Of a stretch of DNA of 15,202 bases, positions 1-6,782 are shown piece after piece. How positions within the stretch are numbered: the first letter of the stretch is position 1; each line of letters starts with the position of its first letter. This DNA is from Desulfobacteraceae bacterium. GTDB taxonomy: Bacteria; Desulfobacterota; Syntrophobacteria; BM002. Location: assembly GCA_002899795.1 (NCBI GenBank), contig PPDG01000247.1, positions 1 through 15,202 on the forward strand. The letters are read 5' to 3'. The notes below the pieces were generated by a model. That model saw only the letters and a program-made list of their open reading frames with translations. It was not told the DNA's origin and ran no database searches. The translations under genes and the position numbers were made by a program.

Positions 1-26
1 ATAGAGCATGGAGTGATTTGGGATTT

Positions 27-55
27 GTCCTTCGGACTCCCACCCTTCGGGCGGG
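27..55. other. Two small GC-rich hairpins at the left edge
   Basis: GTCC (27-30) pairs with GGAC (34-37) around a 3-nt loop. CCCACCC (39-45) pairs with GGGCGGG (49-55) around TTC with one A-C mismatch. They may end transcription of a gene lying to the left of the window, but no U-run follows. They sit directly before the 7-nt/9-nt repeat tract and may belong to it. Confidence 0.35.
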
Positions 56-66
56 TTCCCGGTTTC

Positions 67-160
67 GGATTGTGAACTTTGAAATCAGAAATGAACGATT
101 TCAACGAATTTAACGACTCGAACGTCTTGAACAACGGACAACTGACGACGGACAACGGAC
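67..160. repeat. Degenerate 7-nt/9-nt tandem tract 1
   Basis: Three blocks run head to tail. First come 7-nt steps (ggattgt, gaacttt, gaaatca, gaaatga; 67-94). Then come 9-nt steps (aacgatttc, aacgaattt, aacgactcg, aacgtcttg; 94-129). Last come four 7-nt units (aacggac, aactgac, gacggac, aacggac; 133-160). The tract ends about 10 nt before the ribosome binding site of the gene at 188. It does not look coding, because the ORF across it has no family signature. The words aacggac and aactgac recur in tract 2. Confidence 0.7.
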
Positions 161-187
161 GGGTACACAGGAAGAGGTCAAGGTCGA

Positions 188-949
188 GTGACATTCTCGC
201 GAGAAGTGATTCGAGAACTACTAGCCGGGTCAACCAAGCAGAGACTGGCTTTGAAGGAGACCTATGCTCAATTGCCGTCCACCCGCTGTCGGCGGCGGAC
301 ACACTGCTGCTCCCTGTTGCCTGAAATGAGCCTGGTGGAGGCTCTGACAGCAGTTCAACTGCTGGTAGATATGGTGCCCGGGCAAAGGCGCCAGCTGAGT
401 AGCCGGATGATTCACTACTTTTTTCTGAATCCGGTGGAAATTCTCATGTGTCCATTTTTAGAGAACCAGGAATGTCTAATCTACCAGGACAGGTTTCTCG
501 GCTGTAGGGCCTACGGACTTTGGTCCAAAGGTTATTACCAACAACAGGCTGAGCACAGCCGGCAGGCAAAGGGTCTGAGCCAGGAACAGTGGCAGAGGTT
601 GGGGGTTTCTCTGCCGCAGGCGGTGGTGGACTTCCATCTGCCCTATTGTCCATATGTGGAAGTGGAGGGAGAGGTGCCAGTGGATGATGAGCACCTCTTA
701 CATGCCTCGGATACGATAGAGGCCATTTCTGGACAGTTGGCGCCATGGCACGATTCCTTCCGCCAAAGATATTTATCTGATTTGAGCTTTTTGTTGGTTT
801 CCAATGTACTGGGTTCGCAGGAGGCAATTCAGCTCAAGTTTGAGATCGTTCGTGATTTTCTCAGCAATGGCAAAAAGGAAAGACTCGCAAAGATAGTTGA
901 GGACATATTTGATAAATTAGACGACTTCTTTGAAGACCTAAAGAGCTGA
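188..949 (+). CDS. YkgJ-like Cys-cluster protein (putative metal-binding, CxxCxxCC family)
   Basis: 253 residues from a GTG start, preceded by a purine-rich AGGAAGAGG about 10 nt upstream. The N-terminal half carries six cysteines in the YkgJ layout: C34, then C40-C41, then a CPF motif at C88, C96 followed by IYQDR, and C106 in a CRAYG motif. This resembles the YkgJ family (PF03692), predicted to bind iron or zinc; no reaction is established. The C-terminal 100 residues are helical, ending in an acidic Lys/Asp-rich tail, with no signal peptide or membrane segment. A short-chain dehydrogenase follows 72 nt downstream on the same strand, so co-transcription is plausible. The first cluster is C-x5-CC, looser than the family name implies, so the assignment rests mainly on the CPF...CxIYxxR...CRxY block. 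Confidence 0.7.
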   Translation: MTFSREVIRELLAGSTKQRLALKETYAQLPSTRCRRRTHCCSLLPEMSLVEALTAVQLLVDMVPGQRRQLSSRMIHYFFLNPVEILMCPFLENQECLIYQDRFLGCRAYGLWSKGYYQQQAEHSRQAKGLSQEQWQRLGVSLPQAVVDFHLPYCPYVEVEGEVPVDDEHLLHASDTIEAISGQLAPWHDSFRQRYLSDLSFLLVSNVLGSQEAIQLKFEIVRDFLSNGKKERLAKIVEDIFDKLDDFFEDLKS

Positions 950-1021
950 AGATACGAATAATTTGCAGATTTGTACCCACTTTATGTACGGGACGTTTTG
1001 GGTAAAGTGAGGAGACTCAGA

Positions 1022-1762
1022 ATGATGTCCACTGGTATTTTATCCGACAGGATCTGTCTGATCACCGGCTCGAGCCGTGGGATCGGTCTGGGGGTTGCCC
1101 GGGTCTTTGCCGAAAACGGGGCCAGCGTCATTCTGCATGGAAGAGATGAAAACGTATTGCGCCGATCCTTGGCCGAATTGTCTGAACCAAAGCAGCACAG
1201 CTATATTACCGCTGATATAAATACTCCTGAAGGTACGGGAGTACTGGCTGCTGCGTTTCTCCGGCTGCACGAAAAGCTTGATGTGCTTATCCATAGTGCA
1301 GGAATTCTCGGCCCCCCTATGATTCCCTTGGCCGAATACCCGGCAGAGAGCTGGAAAGATGTTCTTCACCTTAACCTAACCGCCCCATTTCTAGTCACCC
1401 AGGCACTTCTGCCTGCATTGAGAAAAGGTGATTACCCATCGGTGATATTCGTTTCCAGTGGAGTAGGTTACCAGGGTCGGGCAGGCTGGGGTGCATACTC
1501 GGTAAGCAAGTTTGGCGTGGAGGGTCTCAACCAGGTATGGGCCGATGAGTTGGCGGCAGAGTCCATAAGGGTAAACGCAGTAAACCCAGGAGGAACACGC
1601 ACCCAGATGAGAGCAGCAGGCTATCCCCAGGAAGACCCACTGACACTGCCGACCCCGGAGGAGATAGCACCTGTTTTTGTCTGGCTCGCCAGGGCTGACA
1701 CTGCAGTCACTGGGCAGAGTTTGGAAGCCAGAGACTGGGTAGGAAGGGATCCAGCAATCTAG
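1022..1762 (+). CDS. yciK: YciK-like short-chain dehydrogenase/reductase
   Basis: A 246-residue classical SDR predicted to be a cytoplasmic NAD(P)-dependent oxidoreductase; its substrate cannot be read from sequence. It shows the cofactor motif TGSSRGIG (15-22), HSAG (91-94) in place of NNAG, NLT (118-120), the catalytic Ser at 145/146, YSVSK (Tyr159, Lys163) and NPGGTRTQMRA after the active site. From memory, GRAGWGAYSVSKF plus NPGGTRTQMRA and the later TPEEI segment resemble E. coli YciK, an SDR of unknown physiological substrate. I chose ATG 1022 because GAGGAG lies 7 nt upstream (1009-1014). A longer reading from a TTG at 971 lacks an SD and adds residues outside the fold. A 250-nt gap with repeat tract 2 follows. 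Confidence 0.85.
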   Translation: MMSTGILSDRICLITGSSRGIGLGVARVFAENGASVILHGRDENVLRRSLAELSEPKQHSYITADINTPEGTGVLAAAFLRLHEKLDVLIHSAGILGPPMIPLAEYPAESWKDVLHLNLTAPFLVTQALLPALRKGDYPSVIFVSSGVGYQGRAGWGAYSVSKFGVEGLNQVWADELAAESIRVNAVNPGGTRTQMRAAGYPQEDPLTLPTPEEIAPVFVWLARADTAVTGQSLEARDWVGRDPAI

Positions 1763-1821
1763 GCAGTACTATTTTCTCCACGCATGCCATATTCTAATCG
1801 GCTGTGCTGGTAAATAGGGTA

Positions 1822-1915
1822 TGGTCCGTGGTCCGTAGTCCGTAGCAATTTGTTATTGTGGCTGGGTTCATTATAGTAGGTAAAAAACTGGAGCAACGGA
1901 CGACTGACAACTGAC
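1822..1915. repeat. Degenerate 7-nt tandem tract 2 with inverted arms
   Basis: The left arm is 7-nt units tggtccg, tggtccg, tagtccg, tagcaat (1822-1849). The right arm is aacggac, gactgac, aactgac (1895-1915). The arms are inversely complementary (gtccgt 1838-1843 against acggac 1896-1901) and are separated by about 45 nt, so the tract can fold back as one imperfect hairpin. It fills the gap between the SDR and ferredoxin genes. The right-arm words are the same as in tract 1. Confidence 0.7.
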
Positions 1916-1927
1916 ATCACAGACGTT

Positions 1928-1942
1928 TTCTTGGAGCAAGAA
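1928..1942. other. Perfect short inverted repeat upstream of the ferredoxin gene
   Basis: TTCTTG and CAAGAA (6 bp) flank a GAG spacer about 70 nt before the ferredoxin start. It could be an operator or a small hairpin. I see no convincing -35/-10 pair next to it. Confidence 0.3.
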
Positions 1943-2012
1943 GACTGAGCTGTGGCCCCTCTAGGCTAAAGACGGTGATAAAAGGATAACCGCATAGGAA
2001 GGCTGATGAATT

Positions 2013-2210
2013 GTGGCGAAGGTTCCTGAGCTTGACTTGGGTGAATGTGTCGAATGTGATGGCTGCGTAGAAGTCTGTCCTGAGGTATTTCGCCGCAATG
2101 AAAGCATGGGTTACATTGAGGTGATTGAATGTGAGAAGTACCCTGAGCTGGAGGTTCAGGACGCCATCAATTTCTGCCCCACCGGCTGTATTTGTTGGGT
2201 GGAAGAATGA
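2013..2210 (+). CDS. Monocluster [4Fe-4S] ferredoxin
   Basis: 65 residues from a GTG start, with GGAAGG about 10 nt upstream. This is a small soluble electron carrier. The Cys layout follows the Desulfovibrio gigas type: C12-x2-C15-x2-C18 and a distal C55-Pro should ligate a single [4Fe-4S] cluster. C22 and C40 occupy the positions that form a disulfide or extra-Cys pair in that family. Two further cysteines, C59 and C61, lie just after the distal ligand in a CPTGCICW segment and are an unusual addition. Rich in Glu/Asp, as expected for a ferredoxin. It stands alone between an SDR gene and a convergent HD-domain gene only 21 nt away, so its redox partner is not indicated by the neighbourhood. 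Confidence 0.9.
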   Translation: MAKVPELDLGECVECDGCVEVCPEVFRRNESMGYIEVIECEKYPELEVQDAINFCPTGCICWVEE

Positions 2211-2231
2211 TAGTCAGGCAGGTTATTCAAG

Positions 2232-2774
2232 CTATAAAATCATCCTGGCCAGGTCTTCAGATCTGAAATCAAGTTGCGAAAATAGCTTTCGTTCAACACC
2301 TTTACAAATAGTAAAATTCATCCGCACCAGTTGGGAGAGTCTAGAATCATTTCTACCATAACGATCTATGATGTCGTGCATCCGCTCTGCCAGGGTGACC
2401 ACAGAGGTGTGCAGTACCCTCTTATCAGCATAGTAGACAACTTCCTTCTCAGAATATACTCCATCAAGGGAATAATCTTTTAGCCAGACGTGCTCGCCCA
2501 CAATGTCCGCGATTTCATCAAACTGGTGTTGCAGACATATCTCTTTGCCAACAGTGGCGTGGTCACCACCGCTCTGGATACACTGAGTTTTGGCGATGTC
2601 GTGTAGCAAAGCACCTGCCACCGCTTTCTGCACGGAAATCTTGACACCAGAATTAACAAGACCCGTAGAGATGACTCTCACGATGTCTGCAACCACAATG
2701 CTGTGCTCTCTGATGTTGTCCAACATCCGGTACTGGTCCATCAAAGCATGGCATTCTTTCTCTGTTGGTATCAC
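2232..2774 (-). CDS. HD-domain phosphohydrolase
   Basis: 180 residues with a single HD domain, the metal-dependent phosphohydrolase fold. Likely metal ligands are His24, the His58-Asp59 pair in ALLHDIAK, His72 in GGDHATVG, His95 in GEHVWL and Asp117 in YYADKRV. The spacing fits the small stand-alone HDIG-type proteins; the substrate (nucleotide or other phosphoester) is unknown. The GTG start overlaps the stop of the upstream exporter gene as GTGA, so it is probably translated by coupling from the same mRNA. It ends 21 nt from the convergent ferredoxin gene with no obvious terminator between them. Confidence 0.85.
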   Translation of the reverse strand: MIPTEKECHALMDQYRMLDNIREHSIVVADIVRVISTGLVNSGVKISVQKAVAGALLHDIAKTQCIQSGGDHATVGKEICLQHQFDEIADIVGEHVWLKDYSLDGVYSEKEVVYYADKRVLHTSVVTLAERMHDIIDRYGRNDSRLSQLVRMNFTICKGVERKLFSQLDFRSEDLARMIL

Positions 2775-4342
2775 GGTTTGACGTTCCTTCCTGGCATCAT
2801 TTTACACATAATAATACTGATAAAGGATACCAGCAACGCCGTCCAGAACACAGCCTCTACACCCTTGCCGATGGATTCCCGGATGGCATTGAGGGCTGTG
2901 GAGGATAGTGACCCTACCATGTCCGGCTGCAGGAATTCCTGAAGACTGTGGGAGAGCTGGGCTGCCAGTTCTGGTGGAATCTCCGCCCGGAGTGGCGAAT
3001 TCATAAGGCCATTGATGGCCTTGTCAAGATAATGAGAGACCATGGCCCCGGAAATCCCAATGCCTATGGTACCACCCAGGGTTCTGGCAAATTGCTGAGA
3101 TGAAGTGGCAACTCCCAAGTCACTCTCAGGCAAGCTGTTCTGCACTTTTATCAAAGTTGCCACCGAAACAAAGCCCATACCAATACCAATTGGGCAAACC
3201 ACTACACTAAAGTAGATTAGGCCAGTGGTAGCATCGAAGGTCAGGGTCAGAGCGATACTGATGAACATGAGGATAGCTCCGGCTACACCTGTCAGTTTCT
3301 CTCCAAGCCTGTTCACCACTAGGCCACATACCAGGGCACCGGCCGACCACCCCAAACTGAGGGGAACCATGACAAGACCCAATTCCGCGGCAGTTCTTCC
3401 CAGAGTGACTTGAATGAAAAGGGGAAGGAATGCCAGCAGGGAAAATATGGCAAAACTGCTGAAAAAAGCAGCGCCATTGGGGAGGGTAAACCCGGGGATC
3501 TGGAAAAAATGCAAGGGGAGGATTGGTTCTGCGGCCCGCCGTTCTGCGAACCAGAAAATAACGCCGGCCACAACCGCAAGAAAAAACAGACCAAGGAGCT
3601 CCGGAGAGTGCCAAGAGCGAGCTTCTCCGAGCAGGAGAAAAGCAAATAATAACGAAAGAATACAGATGGTCAGAGTGAGGGCGCCAAGATAATCAACAGT
3701 TGCGTCTGTTTTTTTGGGGCGTGATTCCTGGAAATACCTCACAATAAAGAAAACTGCCAGGCTGCCAACGGGTACATTAATGTAAAAGACCCACGGCCAG
3801 GTCAAATAGGTGACAATAAGGCCTCCCAGCAACGGGCCCATAACACTTGAAACTCCCCAGACAAAGCTGATAAGACCCATCATTCTACCGCGCTCTTCCG
3901 GAGCAGATACCTCCGAAACCACGATGTAGGCGAGAGCAAAATTGCCGCCCGCTCCGATTCCCTGGAGGGCGCGCAGGAACACGAGTTGTGGCATGCTATT
4001 GACCATGCCGGCGAAAACAGAGCCAATCAGAAAAGTTCCCACCGCGAGAACAAAAAGCTTCTTGCTGCTGTAGAGGTCGGCAAGCTTGCCGAAGAGGGGC
4101 AAGGCAATGGTTCTGGTTAGCATGTAGGCTGAAAATGCCCAACTGTAGAGTTCAAGCCCTCCCAGGTCGGCAACTATGGTAGGCATTGCCGCCCCAATGA
4201 TGAGAGCATCCAGGGCGCCTAAGAAGACTGCCAAAAGGGCAGCGACCAGCACGAGAATTCGAGATTTTTTGGTCAATTCTACTGGCTCAGATAGGGAATT
4301 TCTCACAAGACGTAGCTCAGTTCCTGTACCATTGCCGTTCAT
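2771..4342 (-). CDS. DHA2-family MFS multidrug exporter (EmrB/QacA-like, 14 TM)
   Basis: 523 residues, the usual length for 14-helix DHA2 proton-driven drug exporters in the inner membrane. After a polar N-terminus of about 27 residues come hydrophobic helices. Visible signatures are the helix-1 motif LDALIIGAAMPTIVADLG, motif A between helices 2 and 3 (GKLADLYSSKK) and the antiporter motif C (GPLLGGLI) in helix 5. A large loop near the C-terminus (PLRAEIPPELAAQL) precedes the last helix, as in EmrB relatives. No EmrA-like membrane-fusion gene is adjacent, so it may act alone. The substrate is unknown. It is the first gene of a two-gene unit with the HD-domain gene (GTGA overlap). Upstream is a divergent radical SAM gene, and the shared 192-nt gap holds repeat tract 3. 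Confidence 0.9.
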   Translation of the reverse strand: MNGNGTGTELRLVRNSLSEPVELTKKSRILVLVAALLAVFLGALDALIIGAAMPTIVADLGGLELYSWAFSAYMLTRTIALPLFGKLADLYSSKKLFVLAVGTFLIGSVFAGMVNSMPQLVFLRALQGIGAGGNFALAYIVVSEVSAPEERGRMMGLISFVWGVSSVMGPLLGGLIVTYLTWPWVFYINVPVGSLAVFFIVRYFQESRPKKTDATVDYLGALTLTICILSLLFAFLLLGEARSWHSPELLGLFFLAVVAGVIFWFAERRAAEPILPLHFFQIPGFTLPNGAAFFSSFAIFSLLAFLPLFIQVTLGRTAAELGLVMVPLSLGWSAGALVCGLVVNRLGEKLTGVAGAILMFISIALTLTFDATTGLIYFSVVVCPIGIGMGFVSVATLIKVQNSLPESDLGVATSSQQFARTLGGTIGIGISGAMVSHYLDKAINGLMNSPLRAEIPPELAAQLSHSLQEFLQPDMVGSLSSTALNAIRESIGKGVEAVFWTALLVSFISIIMCKMMPGRNVKP

Positions 4343-4420
4343 AGAGAGAGGGGCGCGTACGGGTTTCTCTGAAAAGTCTTTCCAAAAAAGGCCGAAAGAT
4401 CTAATATATCAGGTAAGTGC

Positions 4421-4510
4421 TCAGAGGTCAGCTTTCAGTTTCTCGCTTTGCGCCTGGCGCGCAGCCGATAGCATAGGGAAAGGCTGAGTGCTGACGGCTG
4501 AAAGCTGAAA
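4421..4510. repeat. Degenerate 7-nt tandem tract 3, fold-back, in a divergent promoter region
   Basis: The left arm reads in 7-nt steps: tcagagg, tcagctt, tcagttt, ctcgctt, tgcgcct (4421-4455). The right arm reads gctgagt, gctgacg, gctgaaa, gctgaaa (4483-4510). An exact 11-bp inverted repeat joins 4428-4438 (TCAGCTTTCAG) to 4498-4508. The tract lies between the start codons of the divergent exporter and radical SAM genes. Confidence 0.7.
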
Positions 4511-4534
4511 ACTTAAGAAAGATGAGAGTAAGAC

Positions 4535-5422
4535 ATGCATGAATCCGAGGGAATGCACTACGAAGGAACTATCATTCGGCCCCCAAGCGAAGCAATGAGT
4601 ATACTCCTGCAGGTGACACTTGGGTGTTCGCACAACAAGTGCACTTTTTGTGGAACGTACAAAGACAAGCGCTTTACCATCAAGGATGACGATACCATTC
4701 TGGCCGACGTCCTGTTTGCCTCCAAATACATGCACAACCAGCATCGCCTCTTCCTCATGGATGGCGATGCACTGATAATCCCCCAACGGAAACTGGTGTG
4801 GATATTGGACACGATTCAGGAACACCTTCCTTGGGTGAGAAGGGTGGGGGCGTACGGTAATGCCAAGAGCATCAAGATGAAGAGCGACGACCAGTTGGCT
4901 CAGCTGCAGGAAAAAGGACTTGGTATTCTTTACTTGGGGGTAGAAAGCGGTGACGATGAAACCCTCAAGAAAGTTTGCAAGGGGACGAGTGCAGCAAACC
5001 TCGTCGAGCAAGGGAGGCGGGTCAAGAAAGCTGGGATCAAGCTTTCGGCAACGGTACTGCTGGGAATCGCCGGACGCTCAGATTCGCTCAGGCACGCCAA
5101 GGCGACGGGAGAACTTCTCAGCGCTATGGATCCAAATTATGTTGGGGCCCTCACTGTGATGCTTCTGCCAGGTACTCCCCTGGATGAAGATTTTAGAGCA
5201 GGTCGGTTCGAACTTCTTGACACGAGTGAGCTTCTTTTGGAATTGCGAGAAATGTTTCAACATACTCATTTAAATAGTGGACTTTTTATGGCCAATCACG
5301 CCTCTAATTATCTGCCCATAAAGGCAAGAATGCCCAAAGACCGGGAGAAAATCCTTGAGCTCATTGATGCGGCTTTGCGAGGCGAGGTTGATCTCAAGCC
5401 TGAATGGATGAGGGGGTTTTAG
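4535..5422 (+). CDS. Radical SAM protein with a CX4CX2C cluster motif
   Basis: 295 residues. The cluster motif is GCSHNKCTFCGTYK, with Cys31, Cys36 and Cys39. This is CX4CX2C rather than the common CX3CX2C, and the aromatic Phe before the last Cys is retained. Downstream features fit the TIM barrel: MDGDAL after the second strand, GAYGN, and the LGVESGDDETLKKVCKG region, which resembles the Elp3/MiaB-type fold (ESG, then a Lys-rich helix). There is no B12-binding or TRAM domain, so this is a minimal radical SAM enzyme whose reaction I cannot assign. Start at 4535 behind GATGAGAG; ATG 4553 (Met7) is an alternative because family similarity starts near YEGTIIRPPSEA. A 9-nt tandem tract begins at the base after its stop codon. 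Confidence 0.85.
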   Translation: MHESEGMHYEGTIIRPPSEAMSILLQVTLGCSHNKCTFCGTYKDKRFTIKDDDTILADVLFASKYMHNQHRLFLMDGDALIIPQRKLVWILDTIQEHLPWVRRVGAYGNAKSIKMKSDDQLAQLQEKGLGILYLGVESGDDETLKKVCKGTSAANLVEQGRRVKKAGIKLSATVLLGIAGRSDSLRHAKATGELLSAMDPNYVGALTVMLLPGTPLDEDFRAGRFELLDTSELLLELREMFQHTHLNSGLFMANHASNYLPIKARMPKDREKILELIDAALRGEVDLKPEWMRGF

Positions 5423-5494
5423 GTTGAGTCAGTTGAGCCAGTTAAGCCGGTTTGACTAGCATAACCGACCTAAACGGCAAAACGGGCTAAACAA
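5423..5494. repeat. Phase-locked 9-nt tandem tract 4
   Basis: Eight consecutive 9-nt units in strict phase, exactly 72 nt. The first four are gttgagtca, gttgagcca, gttaagccg and gtttgacta. The last four are gcataaccg, acctaaacg, gcaaaacgg and gctaaacaa. The second half is roughly the reverse complement of the first (gttgagcc against gggctaaac), so the RNA would fold back. The tract starts at the first base after the radical SAM stop codon and ends 56 nt before dinB. Confidence 0.75.
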
Positions 5495-5503
5495 ACACGG
5501 GAA

Positions 5504-5531
5504 CAAGCAATCCAAGTCATTACTTTGCTTG
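5504..5531. other. Inverted repeat upstream of dinB, possible operator
   Basis: CAAGCAA (5504-5510) and TTGCTTG (5525-5531) form a perfect 7-bp inverted repeat with a 14-nt spacer, 19 nt before the dinB start. An SOS-type operator would be expected upstream of dinB, but this does not match any LexA box that I know, so the role is only a suggestion. Confidence 0.3.
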
Positions 5532-5550
5532 GGAATACCTGACCAAGACC

Positions 5551-6729
5551 ATGGCGACTTCGAACTGGGCCAAAGCCATAATCCACCTCGATATGGATGC
5601 CTTCTATGCCGCTGTTGAGGTACTAGACAACCCTGACTTGCAAGGAAAATCGGTCATCGTCGGCGGTAGCAAGGAGAGAGGTGTGGTCTCGTCGGCCTCC
5701 TACGAGGCCCGCACCTTTGGCGTCCATTCAGCTCAGCCGATTGCCACAGCCATGAGGTTGTGTCCCCAGGGGATTTTCCGGCCGGTGAGAATGTGGAGGT
5801 ATAAAGAGATTTCCCGGCAGATTTTTGAGATCTTTAAGCGCTTTAGCCCGCTGGTTGAACCTTTGTCCCTGGATGAAGCCTTTGTGGATGTAACTGGTTC
5901 TACACGCCTTTTCGGTCCACCTGAGGAGATAGCCAAAAAGATCAAGCAGCAAGTGGTTGCAGAGACGGGACTCACAGCCTCTGCAGGTGTTGCTCCCACC
6001 AAATTCATAGCGAAGATCGCCTCAGACATTCAGAAGCCCGACGGACTTACCATCGTGCCAGAAGGAAAAGTAAAAGAATTTCTGGGACCTCTGCCCATAG
6101 AGAAACTATGGGGAGTGGGCGAGAGAACTCGCAAGACCCTCGCTCACCTCGGGGTCGAGACCATCGGTGACCTGGGGCGTGTTCCGCTGGAGCTTTTGGA
6201 TAGGAAGATGGGAAAACATGGACTGCATCTTTCTCTCCTTGCCCAGGGAGTGGATGAGAGCGAGGTGGAAACAGAGCGCCAGGTTAAGTCTATTGGCCAC
6301 GAGGAAACCTATAGGGAAGATATCCTGGACATGACTATGGCAAGAAGAGTACTGCTTTCTCTCGCCACCAAGGTGGCAAAAAGGCTTCGAGGCCATGGTT
6401 TTGTAGGCAAGACTGTCACTCTCAAGGTTAAATACCATGACTTTGTCCAAATTACGCGCTCAGTCACTCTTCAAGAGCCCACCGATGACGGCCGGGAGAT
6501 ATTCCAGAGTTGCTGCGACCTTCTGAGCAAGACAGAGGCCAGCAAGAGACCAGTCAGGCTTTTTGGCATATCACTATCTCAGCTAGACCTTGCTGATAAA
6601 GAGAGGCAACTCGCTCTTTTTGAGCAGAGAAGGGGAGCGCCAAAAAGGAAGAGACTGAACAGGGCTCTGGACACTATTTCAGACAAGTACGGCGACGAGG
6701 CCATAGTGCCGGGAACCTTATTAGAATAG
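5551..6729 (+). CDS. dinB: DNA polymerase IV (Y-family translesion polymerase)
   Basis: 392 residues, close to the usual length for Pol IV, an error-prone polymerase that bypasses damaged template bases. The N-terminal catalytic block HLDMDAFYAAVE holds Asp14. The palm motif SLDEAFVDVTGS holds Asp108 and Glu109, completing the metal-binding triad. ASAGVAPTKFIAKIASD and the KLWGVGERT helix-hairpin-helix follow, then the little-finger domain. Near the C-terminus QLALF (353-357) matches the beta-clamp-binding consensus QLxLF. No clear SD precedes ATG 5551, but no downstream ATG preserves the catalytic motif. It lies between two genes on the same strand but has repeat tracts on both sides, so it may be an independent unit. 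Confidence 0.95.
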   Translation: MATSNWAKAIIHLDMDAFYAAVEVLDNPDLQGKSVIVGGSKERGVVSSASYEARTFGVHSAQPIATAMRLCPQGIFRPVRMWRYKEISRQIFEIFKRFSPLVEPLSLDEAFVDVTGSTRLFGPPEEIAKKIKQQVVAETGLTASAGVAPTKFIAKIASDIQKPDGLTIVPEGKVKEFLGPLPIEKLWGVGERTRKTLAHLGVETIGDLGRVPLELLDRKMGKHGLHLSLLAQGVDESEVETERQVKSIGHEETYREDILDMTMARRVLLSLATKVAKRLRGHGFVGKTVTLKVKYHDFVQITRSVTLQEPTDDGREIFQSCCDLLSKTEASKRPVRLFGISLSQLDLADKERQLALFEQRRGAPKRKRLNRALDTISDKYGDEAIVPGTLLE

Positions 6730-6769
6730 TAAGCAGTGAGCAGTAAGCGGGAAGCGGTAAATGACTGAC
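6728..6769. repeat. Degenerate 7-nt tandem tract 5
   Basis: Six 7-nt units in phase: agtaagc, agtgagc, agtaagc, gggaagc, ggtaaat, gactgac. The first unit overlaps the last two bases of the dinB stop codon (TAG 6727-6729), and the last ends 13 nt before the diguanylate cyclase start. Unlike tracts 2, 3, 4 and 6, no inverted partner arm is visible. The reverse strand reads as Ala-Tyr-Cys-Leu-Leu-Thr words, a spurious translation caused by the repeat. Confidence 0.7.
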
Positions 6770-6782
6770 TGGTGCTACTAGT

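Noticed and set aside
79..324. 81-codon ORF over repeat tract 1
   Set aside because: Its N-terminal half is the repeat tract (Asn/Asp-rich words) and it runs out of frame into the YkgJ-like gene.
971..1021. TTG start 17 codons upstream for the SDR gene
   Set aside because: GAGGAG is positioned for ATG 1022, and the SDR fold begins directly after that ATG.
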